A DNA stretch of 64,000 nucleotides from Acanthosepion esculentum (GCA_964036315.1 OZ038498.1:11830339-11894338), one strand, 5' to 3'; positions 24,280 through 35,887 are shown, counted from the first letter of the stretch. Notes: a model not told the origin generated them from the letters alone. Numbers and translations are program-made.

Positions 24280-24780
24280 GCTTCGCCATGGACAAAGACT
24301 ATCGCCATTGGACAATGGCAGATTGACAATGTGTTACCTGGCCAGATAGTTCACGTTACCAGCTCATTCAGAGAGACAGTCAAGCTCGTCCGTGACATTC
24401 TGAGAATATGGATTCCGTCTGTCAGCAGAATATTGATCAAAGCTGGTGGTGATTCTATAATGAATGAACATTTTCTGTTCGTATGTTTCACTTGTGGACC
24501 TAGAGTCTCTCTTGGCAAGTGCGACAGACTGCTTAATGTTGACGATATATCCCGGTGGTGACGGTTTGTTCCAGCAAAACAATGTACCATGCCACATTGT
24601 TCATGGGTGACACAAAATTGGTTTCAGGAAAATTCTGTTGATTTCTAGGTAATCCATTGCCCCCCACTCTCCCCACAAGAATGACACGGCCATTAATCAT
24701 GCATGTACGTGCTGCAGATCTAAATTCCTTAGAGCCATTCTAAACGAGCACAATCGTTATGACTAACCCTAGACAACGTC
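24280..24780 (+). pseudogene. Tc1-like transposase C-terminal remnant
   Basis: Across changing frames the translation shows GGDGLFQQNNVPCH (the catalytic D of a QQDN motif is replaced by N), WVTQNWFQENSVDF and VIHCPPLSP, matching the catalytic region of Tc1-family transposases. Stops and frameshifts break it. The DNA from 24600 to 24780 is repeated at 35690-35880. Confidence 0.65.
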
Positions 24781-25262
24781 CCTTGTGCAAATTAATTGAA
24801 ACAACTGCCTTAATTTCCTTTCTTTCAGCATACGGTCAGTTTTAGACTCCCTGGGGTGACAGGGTGTAATCGATTTCTATTTTTCCTCAGGTTAGGTCAT
24901 TTGCAGTCGTGTGCGGTTATATGAATCTATTTTCGGGCTGTATAATGAAATTTGTTTGGCGTTGAAAAAATATTTCAATCACGCCCAGACACTATTGTCT
25001 CGACTGTTAATTAGTTGACCTACCGCCATTGTCTGTGATGGACGTTACTCCAAGGAAGCGTACGAAAACTGTCACGCTGAACGAACACACAGGCAAGCCT
25101 TACCAATGAGCAAATCAAAGTTCTATCGACTGGCTCGGAAACTCTACTGATTTCATTCCAATCTAGAAGTACTAACAAGTGCGCCGGGTCATGTTTCATT
25201 GAAAAATACGAAAAAAAGTAAATAATAAGGAAATTATTCGTTTTGTTTCAATTAATGTACTC
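24779..25262 (+). mobile_element. Tc1-like deletion derivative
   Basis: Starts with CTTGTGCAAATTAATTGAAA and ends with its inverted counterpart TTTCAATTAAT at (CTAT)n. Inside, MDVTPRKRTK (transposase start) is joined after about 20 codons to the catalytic-end region. The same deletion junction is shared with 3398-3703 and 35888-36425. Confidence 0.75.
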
Positions 25263-25264
25263 AA

Positions 25265-25265
25265 A

Positions 25266-25317
<52 letters not shown>

Positions 25318-25318
25318 C
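25265..25318. repeat. (CTAT)n microsatellite
   Basis: About 13 tetranucleotide units, placed at the end of the Tc1-like copy. Confidence 0.97.
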
Positions 25319-25334
25319 ATTCTGTTTACATAAA

Positions 25335-25662
25335 GTACTATAGACTGGCCTGAAAACTCTCCTGATTTAAATCCAATCGTGAATCTGTGGTCAATCTACA
25401 AGGAACGACTTTGTGGAATAGAAATACGAACACACTGGCAAGCCTTACCAGTACACAAATCAAAGTACTATAGACTGGCTCGAATACTCTCCTGATTTAA
25501 ATCCAATCGTGAATCTGTGGTCAATCTGCAAGGAACGACTTTGTGGAATGGACATATGAATTACTAACATGTGCACTGAGTCATGTTTCATTGGAAAAAT
25601 ACGAAAAAAATGTAAATAATAAAGGAATTATTCGTTTTGTTTCAATTAATTTGCACCAGGGT
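25335..25662 (+). mobile_element. Tc1-like 3' fragments, duplicated
   Basis: 25335-25432 encodes DWPENSPDLNPI and NLWSIYKERL, the catalytic end of a Tc1-type transposase. The same DNA repeats from 25435 and continues to the terminal TTTCAATTAATTTGCACCAG at 25662. Confidence 0.7.
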
Positions 25663-26179
25663 GTAACTGCACAATGGTTTCAGTAACTGGCAGGATCCAA
25701 ATGTTCCGCGCCGAACAGCAGCGAATGTGACGCTGCATGTTCAGTGCTGGGTTGATCGAGAAGCCAAAATAGCAAATGTTATGGTCCCACATTTTAAAGG
25801 ACCCCACGTGCAATACTTTCAAGGTGTTTGGTGAGATCGGCATCTTACGATCTGACGATGCGAACGAGGTGATCTGACATGTCGATAAAGCTGTATCTTT
25901 AATTATTCAACATTTCAGGCTATTAAATCGACTGAAATCTCTCGTCAAAATCATATGCCACATATTCATCTGGGTTTATCATGTTGAAAGCAGTTAAATG
26001 TTTACCTAGCTAGTATGCTAGTAAACCATTCATGGTTTAATATGTGTATTTTTTTAAATTTAGGGTCTCTGTATAACATGCTACAGCTAAAGAATAGCTC
26101 AATATGGCCCTGTCTCTAATTTTAAATTTATGTTGGGGAGGGGTTGAGTACTGTACAGAACTATTAGATTTGTTGATTT

Positions 26180-26273
26180 TTTTTTAGCGGTATATCAATC
26201 TCTATGGGTATTTAATACTGAATTTTAAATATTTTACGGCTTCAACTGAATATAATTTTTGTTATATTTTTAT

Positions 26274-26342
<69 letters not shown>

Positions 26343-26584
26343 GAACATTGACGTCAACGCTCAGAGGCGACAAGCTGTTTCATGCTAGGCGCAATCGTCA
26401 AGCCGCGGATGACGATTGCCATTCGATGACATTCGCAGCCTGGGGATTGCGTCTAGCAGGAAACAGCCTGTCGCCTCTGAGCGTTGACTTCAATGTTCAC
26501 TTTTATATTTATATTTACATACGCTCTATCTCTGATATTGAGCACTTTATCCCATAAATATAGCACACATTAAAACTATATTTC

Positions 26585-26657
<73 letters not shown>

Positions 26658-26950
26658 TAAAATGTATTGTTGGGGATTTTAAGATTAAAATCTAATTTAT
26701 TATTTTTAGTGCTGCATTTATTGTCATCTTGCTATAAAAATGTGTTGTTGGTCAATTTATAAAAATGTACTGATTTTTGTGGGAAGTTGACTATTTGGGA
26801 CCCTATCAAGTGCTACCAGCCCGGGTCAGGGTAGATCTGGGAACAACAGCTCATAAGAGATTATTCAAGGCTCCTGAAAGACTCCAATCTCCTGATTAGA
26901 CATCTTGCTGACGGATGTAGTTTATCGCTCAAACCCAGAACACTGTTAGT
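26180..26950 (+). repeat. Interspersed repeat R1, copy 2, interrupted by M1
   Basis: The TATATCAATCTCTATGGG segment at about 26190 and the CTACCAGCCCGGGTCAGG to GACGGATGTAGTTTATCG segment at 26810-26935 match R1 at 10.1-10.7 and 48.2-48.9 kb. The M1 element with its (TA)n arrays sits between them, consistent with insertion into R1. Confidence 0.65.
26278..26655. repeat. M1 inverted-repeat element between (TA)n arrays
   Basis: (TA)n at 26278-26336, left arm 26338-26407, about 33-bp loop, right arm 26441-26508, which extends to GCACTTTATCCCATAAATA..TTTCTTCA at 26590, then (TA)n to 26655. The arms share GAGGCGACA and GTTGACTTCAATGTTCAC. Confidence 0.85.
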
Positions 26951-27101
26951 TTTGTAACTTTTAGTCGGATAAAGCTAAAATTTGTTCATATTTATATATC
27001 CGTATACTTGAGGAAACACGCATTAATGTTCTGGTGTATTTGTCAATGTTGGCCTCCCGTGTGTGTAAATGTTTAAATAAGCGTCCCATATTTCTTTGAA
27101 C

Positions 27102-27109
27102 TATAAAAA
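27102..27109 (+). promoter_or_regulatory. Possible TATA box
   Basis: TATAAAAA lies about 130 bp before the ATG of the candidate signal-peptide exon. In AT-rich DNA such a match alone is weak. Confidence 0.25.
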
Positions 27110-27237
27110 TTATTTAACGTGAAAAAACTTCAGCTTTTCAAAACGTCTTCAAATACTAGTTTGAATCAAGAAAAACTTTTTTGTTCTTCCGAAACAACCT
27201 GAAACATTGCGCTTTCAATTAAGAGCTGACAAAAAAA

Positions 27238-27315
27238 ATGGCATTACTCAAATTGTTCTTACTCGTAGTTTTATTTTCCGCTCTCGAGAAAATTATTTTG
27301 TCAGAAAGAAATGTT
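27238..27315 (+). CDS. Candidate first exon of a small secreted protein
   Basis: The ATG has a favourable context (A at -3, G at +4). It opens 26 codons starting MALLKLFLLVVLFSALEK: a basic residue, then an 11-residue hydrophobic core and small residues before a charged stretch, as in a signal peptide. The frame ends exactly at a consensus splice donor GTAAGT (27316-27321), in phase 0. If unspliced, it stops after 33 codons at 27339. The interval is free of the repeat families that fill the window. I do not recognise the family. The exon may be a chance match, because hydrophobic codons are common in T-rich DNA. Confidence 0.4.
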
Positions 27316-27657
27316 GTAAGTATAGACTGCGTATTATAAGAATGAGGAAACCAGTTCTATAAGTTACATCAATGCTTTTTTTTTTTTTGGAACTGTATTC
27401 AAAAGGTGGCAATGCTTGATTTTCACGAGCCATAATTTTCTAAAAAGCTCCTGTCTCATGCAAAAATCATTGTCAACATTACAATTTTATATGCTGTCAT
27501 CACTCCGACATTGAGTAGTAGGATCAGGTGCTTATATATGGCTGATGCTAAAAGGCGAGGAAATGGTTGAGGTTAAAAATTGGACTGAGGTTTAAAAAAT
27601 TGCCACAAAACGCGAGTAAAACACCCAAGATTAAAGCGGACAAACTCTCTCTTTTAG

Positions 27658-27690
27658 GCGCGGACGAATAAAGAAAAAAACACCTGCTCG
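27658..27690 (+). CDS. Possible micro-exon downstream of the signal-peptide exon
   Basis: A 33-bp open segment (11 codons, phase 0, containing one Cys) lies between a good acceptor (CTCTCTCTTTTAG) and a consensus donor (GTGAGT). Its phase is compatible with the exon at 27238-27315. Its flanks look like they could belong to a retroelement, so it may be unrelated. Confidence 0.18.
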
Positions 27691-27699
27691 GTGAGTAAC

Positions 27700-28165
27700 A
27701 ATAAAAGAAGAAAGTGTTTATTTACATATACAGAAAAAGAAAGGGTAAAGGGATAAAAGGACAATTAGAGGAGAAAGAAAGGAAAAAGAGAAAATGTTCC
27801 TAAACAGAAAAAAGGCTTGCTCAAAATATTTCTCTGAGCGCCTATTATTAAAATACACCTTTAAGTGCCGAATCTAGGTGCGTTGTCAGTGTTGTTGCTC
27901 CCATGTCATTAGAAGTTACGGGTCTAAATAAACAACAGACTTCTTCGATGGGCGACCCGAACGAATATGATCAGTATTCGGCCCACACCCAGAATAAAAT
28001 TGCCACTAGCTTAGGACGTGCATGATATAAGTTGCCCCAGTAAACAGCAACCAATCAAAACTTCACTTGGACTATTTGAAATTACAGATCGGGTATGCAT
28101 GGTTGTACTGATCTTCCTACATGCGGCCAAGACGGTGTTCTTTTGGAAGAAGAGAAGAAAACAAA

Positions 28166-28168
<3 letters not shown>
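27700..28168. other. Unassigned, less AT-rich interval
   Basis: Contains GATGGGCGACCCGAACGAAT and CCCACACCCAGAATAAAATT. The feel is of a retroelement end or UTR, but no family could be named. Confidence 0.3.
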
Positions 28169-28170
<2 letters not shown>

Positions 28171-28246
<76 letters not shown>

Positions 28247-28247
28247 A
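28171..28247. repeat. (TA)n-(GT)n microsatellite
   Basis: A TA run of about 62 bp followed by GT. The frames through it are artefacts. Confidence 0.96.
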
Positions 28248-28249
28248 AA

Positions 28250-29720
28250 AGAAGAAAAACAAACGATTTATTATATTGGTTTGTCTTACGACTTACTTTT
28301 CTTTCTCTTCTTCCCTTTTAACTTCTCTAAAATAACTTATTTGTTTGGCCTTTCTCTCTTTTTTACTTTCCTTTTTATTCTTATTTTTCTTTCTTTTCTT
28401 CTTTTTTAAACTAAACTTAATATAATGTTTACAATAGAGTGATTAAAATGACTGACTATTTACAACTTTTAAAAACTAAGAGAAAAAACATTTAACTAAA
28501 ATCGCTTAAAAATAAATTAATCAAGCTATTTACATGTTAAATACTAGTTAACGAAAATAACAAAAAAAGCCACGTGTAAATTTTAGATAAAATAAGTTAC
28601 TCCACCCCCACCCCCCAAACAAAAATTATGCTTACCGGAAGGAATTCTTTTAAAAACTAAGAGAAATAACAAAGAGTTCTTTAAGCGATTAGAATATTAT
28701 GAAGGTGATATTTATTGCATCCAAAGATACAATTATGGCACATGGTCTAAAATGGGGAGGGGTTGAGGCTGACCCACACTAACTATCCTATACCTAGCTA
28801 ATCTGATTGACGACCCATTTACTCATTCCACATTCACCATAAAAACTCACCAGTCACCACTCAATCCTCCATACACTACAATACCGCATCCTCTCAAGGG
28901 GGGGGGGGCTACAAAACGCACCCCATTCCATAAAAATTTTAATGAAATTAAATAATACATAAAAATCTAACCATGAAGGATGAGAGGGGAGGGAGATGAA
29001 CCCAATAATAAACTAAAAACAACACAAAGCAAACTAAACATAACTGATGTTAGTAGGGCCCGTCCAACCCTCAAAAAACAGAAAGGCCGCTGTATTCTGC
29101 CCGTGGGACAAAATCAAGAAACACTCTCTCTAAGGGAATAGAATAGAATATTGTTAAGGTTGGCGTTACGATTGTTTTTCGTCTGTTTCAAGCCCTACTT
29201 TTCCATTCGTCGTTGATGATGAAAGAAAATATGAAAAGAGCTGAGAAAACAAGAGACAAACGATACATAATACAGCAATAAATGATTTAAACATCTAAAC
29301 ATTGCCATTTAAATTCTATATTTATTTCTAGAAGGTCTAAATCAAGTTATACAGCTTTCCTCTGAACGCTTTGGCTGTCAGTAATGTTAGAAAGGGAGGG
29401 GAAGAAGAGGAGGAAGAGGAAGAGGAAGAGGAAATCCCGAAAACAATGAGAAATTTGTTGTTTTTTTTTTCCAGACATAGTTTTGTTGTGATCATCCCTC
29501 ATAAAAGTTCATATTTAGACTGAGACTACGTGTCTCGAATTTTTTTTCGTGAGTAACTCTGCTTGAAAAACATTATTTCTGATTGTGTTTAAAAGCGGGT
29601 TTTTTCCCCTCCTTTCCAACAGTGGTTATATCATAATGCATATCGAATCTATTGTGGTAAAAAACACTTTCGCTCATCAGAAAAACAATTGATCTTGTTT
29701 CTTTGCTCGTTTTTTTATTA
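28250..29720. other. Non-coding interval with G/C homopolymer runs
   Basis: No gene supported. It contains CCACCCCCACCCCCC (near 28603), a G10 run near 28897 and a GA-rich purine tract at about 29396-29432 ((GAGGAA)n-like). Confidence 0.4.
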
Positions 29721-29725
29721 TTCTT

Positions 29726-30340
29726 ATGCCTCTTTTTTCAAAGTTACTATTTAAACCTTTTCTCAGGCGTTTACGTTGCAAATTAGTTGAAGAATATTTT
29801 TTCCTTCGAAAACGAACACAAATATTTATGGAGAAGATTTCTTTCTGCTTGTTATATACAACCCTGCTGCTCTTTTCTACCTCAGATCAGAGTGTAGAAT
29901 CTGTTGATTTTTGCTTCTATACTGGAATCCGTTACGCATTCTTACCGAGAAGCCTACAAAACAACATTAAACTGTACGGAATTGGGAAAAGCAAGGGAGA
30001 GAAGGGGCCGAAAAGGGGGTTTATTGTAGAAAAGATAGCGGACAAGAAAGCGATGAAGAAGAGAAGGGGAAAATTGGGTCTGATGAAAGAAGTATTGTGA
30101 TATTGCAATGGATATGCCAAAGGTTGTGAGGAGAACAGAGGTATGAGAAAATAGATAATTTTTGATGTATTGAAAGAGATAAGGAAGGGAATAAAAAAAT
30201 ATACGGGCAAAAGGTGAGAGAAGAGCAAATGTATGAGATAACTGATAATTTTAAATTTACATTGGAAGGGATAAGGGAGAAAATGAGAAGATACATTCAG
30301 AAAGTGAGAGAAAAGCAGAAGATTAGAATAATGGGGAGTC
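29726..30340. other. Long open frames of uncertain status
   Basis: A 124-codon plus frame (29726-30100) and 143- and 91-codon minus frames overlap here. None shows a recognisable domain. From 30100 the DNA is a degenerate duplication (GTATGAGA..GATAATTTT..GGATAAGG, twice about 100 bp apart), which explains the open frames better than a gene does. Confidence 0.3.
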
Positions 30341-30399
30341 TTAGTTGTAAACACCCGTGTCATTTATCGATTTGCATAATAATGCAAAGCAATCTGTTG

Positions 30400-30612
30400 G
30401 TTACTGAATGAGGAATAACCAAAACGGAGGTTGGAAATGAAATGGTAAACTTTATAACATCAACAAAATACAATACTCGCCAGCGGCGTGAAGTAGGTAA
30501 ACCGCTGCTAGTGGTGAACTACTTAGACAGCAGATTACCCCCGCTTACAATAGTATCCAACGTATTTAGGAGGATTGGGACATACCCATTAGTGTTCATA
30601 TATAACAATATG

Positions 30613-30670
<58 letters not shown>

Positions 30671-31600
30671 CGAATATAATGAGATAAATATTGTTGTAAC
30701 CTAAAAAAGGTTATTGAATGGGGAATAACCAAATCGGAGGTTGGAAATTAAATGGTAAACGGCATATTACTCTCACTTACAATAATGTCCAACGTATTTA
30801 GGAGGACTGGGACATATTCATTAGTGTTCATAGGTACAGTGTATAACAGCAAGAAAATGATGAAATACATTTCCTGGGGTTTTCTTAATGTGTATATTAG
30901 TGTTGTAACCTAGAAAGGGTTAGTGAATGAAGAATAATCAAAACGGAGGTAGGAAATGAAATGGTAAACTTTATAACATCAACAAAATACAATACTCGCC
31001 AGCGGCGTGAAGTAGGTAAACCACTACTAGTGGTGGACTATTTAGACAGCATATTACCCCCCACCCCCACCACCACCAACACCACTTGCTTTAGTATCCA
31101 ACGTATTTATGAGGATTGGGATATACCCATTAGTGTTCATAGATACTGTTATAACCCCCTCCCCTTTTTAGATTTACACTGCACAGAGTCAATATCTTTT
31201 CCTTTTCGGATTAATGTCGATTCTCTCTGTATCACTTCTTTTCCTCTTACTTTGTCTTTTTTATTTTTGTCTCAGGAGCTTTCTAAGGAATTGACACATC
31301 AAATCTCTCTCTCTCTATATATATATATATATCTATCTATCTATCTATCTATTGTAACCTAAGAAGGGTCACTGAATGAGGAATAAGCAAATCGGAGGTT
31401 GAAAATGAAATGGTAATCTTTATAACATCAACAAAATACAATACTCGCCAGCGGCGTGAAGTAGGTAAACCACTGCTAGCGGTGGACGACTTAGACAGCA
31501 TATTACCCCCCTCCTCACACTTACAATAGTGTCTAACGTATATATGAGGATTGGGACATACCCATTAGTGTTACTAGGTAAGGTATATAGCACAATCATA
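30400..31600 (+). repeat. Four dispersed copies of repeat R3
   Basis: Copies begin at about 30405, 30700, 30905 and 31352. Each has GTTACTGAATGAGGAAT-like DNA, ATAACATCAACAAAATACAA (absent in copy 2), CCAGCGGCGTGAAGTAGG and a GGGACATACCCATTAGTGTT-like end. (GATA)n lies after copy 1 and (CTAT)n before copy 4. A short relic is at 4215-4245. Copies 1 and 3 share a frame reading ITSTKYNTRQRREVGKPLLV, but no known family matches. Confidence 0.8.
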
Positions 31601-31609
31601 TCGGTGGAT

Positions 31610-32045
31610 GCGTATAAAAAGAGAGAGAGAGAGAGAGAGAGGAGAGAGTGAGATAGAGAGAGCGAGAGCGATGAATGAGGGGTCTTCGGTTGGTCAAAGG
31701 GAAGGCAATTCAATTTCACTTGACTTGAATAATCTTGTTCTTCACTTTTTCTGAAAGGATGTTAATCGAAGGGAGATGCAATCAAATATTATCAGCTTAG
31801 ATTGTACGACTCGACATAAATTGATGGATCTTGTAGAGTTACCATCTTTTTCTACACCTTTGATCAATTTTTCCCTCTCCTTTTTCTAGCCTTTGGCTTC
31901 GTGCCAAACTAAACTCACGCCTTACCAACCAATCTTTCCAGTCGCGAATGTTATGTTTTCGATAAAATCCAAATAAAATATTAATACTTCCTGGAACGAA
32001 GAGTCACGTTTAATGTTATTAACGCCATTAATAACACATTAATTT
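31610..32045. other. (GA)n run and unassigned DNA
   Basis: A GA run at 31620-31665, then about 380 bp with nothing recognised. Confidence 0.4.
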
Positions 32046-32046
32046 C

Positions 32047-32810
32047 AATATCGGAGAGCCGAGTTCGAATTCCAGGCGGATTCATTACATTCATTTACGT
32101 GCTAATACCCTTGGGAAAGGCATGAATCCTCTTCTTCTCCCTCCAGATATGGATAAATAACAGGACAGACCGGGTTCTATAGCTTTGGATGATGACTGGT
32201 TTACCGTAGAAAGAAATGGCAACCTACTGCGGGAAAAAATCTGCCTCGTCAGTCATGTATCGAAAGATACATGATCACCTAAGCGTGTATCACGCATGTC
32301 ACATAACTGACTGACTTTGGGTAAATAGCAGGAAAGACCAGGTTCTATAACCTTGGGGGGCAACCGCAGAAAGAAATGGCATCCTACTGCAGTAAAAAAT
32401 CTGCCTCGTCAGTCATGTATCGAAAGATACATGATCGCCTAAGCGTGTATCACGCATGGCGCATAACTGACTGACTTTGGGTAAATAGCAGGAAAGGCCA
32501 GGTTCTATAGCCTTGGATGGCAACCGCAGAAAGAAATGGCAACCGCAGAAAGAAATGGCAACCTATTGCAGAAAAAAATCTGCCTCGTCAGTCATGTATT
32601 GAAAGATACATGATCGCCTAAGCGTGTATCACGCATGGCACATAACTGACTGACTTTGAGTAAATAGCAGAACAGACCGGGTTCTATAGCCTTGGATGAC
32701 AACTGGTTTACCGCGGAAAGAAATGGCAACCTACTGCGTGAAAAAATCTGCCTCGTCAGTCATGTATCGCCTAAGCGTGTATCACGCATGACACATAACT
32801 GACTGAATTT
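32047..32810 (+). repeat. SINE family S2 with four tandem tail units
   Basis: The head lacks its first bases but has GAGTTCGAATTCC (a perfect B box) at about 32060. After GTGCTAATACCCTTGGGAAA the tail, GGTAAATAGCAG..GCAACCTACTGC..CATGTATCGAAAGATACATG..CGTGTATCACGCATG, repeats about four times with a 160-bp period. One unit is 179 bp owing to a 19-bp internal duplication. GTATCGAAAGATAC is a perfect small hairpin. Confidence 0.85.
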
Positions 32811-32829
32811 CAATATCGGATATAAACAG

Positions 32830-33400
32830 TACAGCGCCTCATGACCATGTTTCTATTACTTCAATACTTGTTCAACATCAGGTTTTTGGGGGAAGAGTTT
32901 TGCTATGAGTTTTCATTTGAATGTCAACCAGGTAATATACCTACAGGAAGACAAGGTCGATCCAAAGTCTCTTATACATTTAGGTTGTAATGTTCGGTTT
33001 AAAATAAATTCCATCTCTATAATTGTTGTTTATCGGCCTTCAATGTGTGAACAGTCACAAATTGAAAGCGAAATTTTGTTTTTGACTTTCTATAAAATTG
33101 TCTTTTCTTCTGGCTTTGAAATGTAAAACGGTGAGGCGTGGTGGTGTAAGGTTAGACCCCCGGAGAGATTTGGATCAGAGAAAGAAAGAGAGTACGTTAG
33201 GCAGATGGGGGGAGGGGGTTTAAATGTCAAAACTCATACTGACATGCGCTTTTCTCATTTGCTTTAGTTTGCGTCATGCCAACTAAAGAGGAATGACAAT
33301 CGAGATGGCGACTTGCACAGAATGCCAAAACGTTTGAAGGTCAAAAAGCCATTTTGAAAAAAACGTTAACAGCGCGCCGCATGTGATCGATAAATTCCTC
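32830..33400. other. Non-coding interval
   Basis: A 73-codon frame at 32905-33126 (phrases such as IIVVYRPSM recall the endonuclease domain of LINE proteins, VVYRPP) may be a small LINE endonuclease remnant, but the match is short. Confidence 0.25.
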
Positions 33401-33409
33401 TCACCGCAC

Positions 33410-34192
33410 TCCCTTGCTCTCTCTCTCTCTCTATATATATATCTTTATCTCTCACTCTCTTTATCTTTCTCTCTCTTTATCTCTCTCTTTATCTATCTCT
33501 CTCTCTTTATCTCTCTCATTTTTCTCCCTCTGTATCTTTCTCACTTTATCTCTCATTCTCTTTATCTCTCTCTTTATCTCTCTGTCATTCTTTGTCTCTC
33601 TCTTTATCTCTCTCTCTCTTTGTCTCTCTCTTTATCTCTCTCTTTATATCACTCTCTTTTTCTCTCTCTTTATCTATCTCTCACTCTCTTTATCTCTCTC
33701 CCTTCATCTCTCTCCCTTTGTCTTTCTCTTTATATCTCTCTCTCTTTATCTCTCTCTTTATCTCTCTCTCTTTATCTCTCTCTCTCTTTATCTCTCGCTT
33801 TATCGCTCACTCTCTTTATATCTCTCTTTCTTTATCTATCTATCTCTTTATCTCTCTCACTTTTTCTCCGTCTGTATCTCTCTCTCTCTTTATCTCTCAT
33901 TCTCTTTATCTATCTATCTCTATCTCTCTCGCTTTGTCTCTCTCTTTATCTCTCTCTTTTTATCTCTTATTTTCTTTATCTCTCTCTTTATATCACTCTC
34001 TTTTTCTCTCTCTTTATCCCTAACTCCCTTTATCTCTCCATTTATGTCTCTCCCTTTATGTCTCTCCCTTTATCTCTCCCTTTGTCTCTCTCTTTATCTC
34101 TGTCTCTCTTTATCTATCTCTCTCTCTCTTTATCTCTCTCACTCTCTCTCTCTCTCTTTGTCTCTCTCTTTATCTCTTTCTCTCTCATTATG
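33410..34192. repeat. Pyrimidine-rich (CTCTCTTTAT)n minisatellite
   Basis: About 780 bp almost free of purines except A and occasional G, built from CTCTCTTTAT and CTCTCATT units. It yields 314-, 259- and 143-codon SLSLYLS frames that are artefacts. Confidence 0.95.
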
Positions 34193-34329
34193 AACACATG
34201 CACAACTTTGCGCGAGCAGTTAGTTGGAGAAGAAACTGAAAAAAAGATGACTGATAATGTCGCCGGCAAAAAAATGCTTGTTCCAGAAAGCAGGGTTGAT
34301 GATGATGACGACAAAAACCTTGATTAAAA

Positions 34330-34900
34330 TGGTGAACAGGGAAGGGCGGATGCTATCATACAGTAATGGGGAAAAGTCATGGGTATTTCTCTGCCTTTAA
34401 CAATGTTTCTTTATTCTCGTCTTCTCTGCTCCAACACTTTACGTCATTCGTCATTAAGGCTTTATTATGACGTCACTTCCTGCCATTATTTTCGGGATTA
34501 GTGAAAGCTCTTTTCAATAGACGTAGCCATCGCCTCGTTATTCTGACTTTTTCCTCTTTACCACATGGTAGTTTTGTTCTCCTCAATCTTGTACACCTGT
34601 TACTTTTCCTTCATTGTAACTTTAATATCAACTTCTATTATTCATTGTCGTTATATATCTTTGTCGTTTTTTCCTGGCATGATGGGATATTGACCTGCAC
34701 ATGATTATTTCTCGCTGTAACACCTGTCTATCTGCTTTCGAATTTCGAATAACAGCCTCTGATTTTTATTCTTACAATACAGTTTTTTTTTTAATTACTG
34801 CATAGGAAGGTTCACTGCGAAACTTTCCAGATAAGCAGCCGCTCGCTACAATACAGATGATCATTGAAATCTACCCTGTCAGTCAAGAGGGTTAGATTCA
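34330..34900. other. Non-coding interval
   Basis: No supported feature. Confidence 0.4.
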
Positions 34901-34929
34901 AAATCGCATTTGATAAAAATGAACAGTAA

Positions 34930-35490
34930 AAATAATATTTACACTATTTAAATTATTCAGACTGCTGTCCTCATATTTGTTGTCATATTCACGGCGTTTT
35001 GGTCGTTGTATGCTCCGACCTTCTTCAGATGATTGGATTTTGGAACCGAATCCTTTATTTCATCTACCAGGGTGGATTGTTCTAGTTCCACACGCCATGC
35101 CTCTCCCAGATATCTCAGTATCAGTTATTTCCCTTTAACTCACCTCTCCAAGTTTTTGTTCAACTCTGCTGTCGCCAGGTATTGAACTATTTGGGCCAAA
35201 TCACTGGATTACTTCAACCAATTCACTGGGCCAGTTGTGAGTTCAATACCTGACCGCAGCAGAGGCGAACAAAAACTTGGAGAGTTGGGTTAAAGGGAAA
35301 TAACGGAAACTGAGATATCCGGAATTGGCATGGCATGTGGACGAAATAAAGGATTCAGTTCGAAATTCCAATCACCCGAGGAAGGCCGGAGCGTACAACA
35401 GCTGAAACGTCATGAATATGACAACAATGATAAAGACAACAGTCCGAACAATGTAAATAGTTGCAATACCACATGCCAGAAATATAGACA
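34930..35490. repeat. PLE-linked SINE copies facing each other
   Basis: A minus-strand copy (34930-35190) and a plus-strand copy (35225-35490) meet head to head. Shared blocks include TTCAATACCTG, AACAAAAACTTGGAGAG and CATGGC(A/G)TGTGG. The minus copy carries a hammerhead-like core (34997-35028) whose stem pair differs from the family in a compensated way. In the plus copy the core is decayed. Confidence 0.75.
34997..35028 (-). ncRNA. Hammerhead-like core with a compensated stem change
   Basis: Minus strand: CTGAAGA (35022-35028), one A, stem GGTCG (35016-35020), a 10-nt loop, stem CGACC (35001-35005), then AAAA instead of GAAA. The third pair is T:A where sister copies have C:G. Confidence 0.35.
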
Positions 35491-35689
35491 GATTGTAACA
35501 TTAATGCTGGCTATACGTAACATCAGGAAGAGGCAGCTGAAGTATCTGGGACACAATGAGGAAGGAGGGCCTGGAGAATCTGATACTCACCGGTCGAATA
35601 GAGGGAAAGAGAAACAAGGGAAAACAACGTATGGCATCCCTAGAAGTCTTAAGCAAGTGGGTGACAGAACGTGGTATGGGGGAGGTGGC

Positions 35690-35887
35690 AATGGGTGACA
35701 GAAAATTGGTTTCAGGGAAATTCTGTTGATTTTTAGGTAATCCATTGCCCCCCCCAACTCTCCCCACAAGAATGACACGCTCATTCATCGTGCATGTACG
35801 TGCTGCAGATCTAAATTCCTTGCAGCCACTCTAAACGAGCACAGTAGTTATGACTAACCCCAGAAAACGTTCTTGGGTAGATATACA
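35690..35887 (+). pseudogene. Tc1-like transposase C-terminal scrap
   Basis: Near-identical to 24600-24780: ENWFQGNSVDF-type frame, then VIHCPP. The catalytic region is incomplete and has stops. Confidence 0.55.

Noticed and set aside
29932..30363. 143-codon minus frame as a novel membrane protein
   Set aside because: It lies in a degenerate purine-rich duplication, so pyrimidine-rich codons (F, L, S, P) arise by composition. No conserved motif seen.
33383..34327. A 314-codon frame that looks like a membrane protein
   Set aside because: It is a pyrimidine microsatellite read as SLSLYLS. No structured hydrophobic segments, and other frames are also open.
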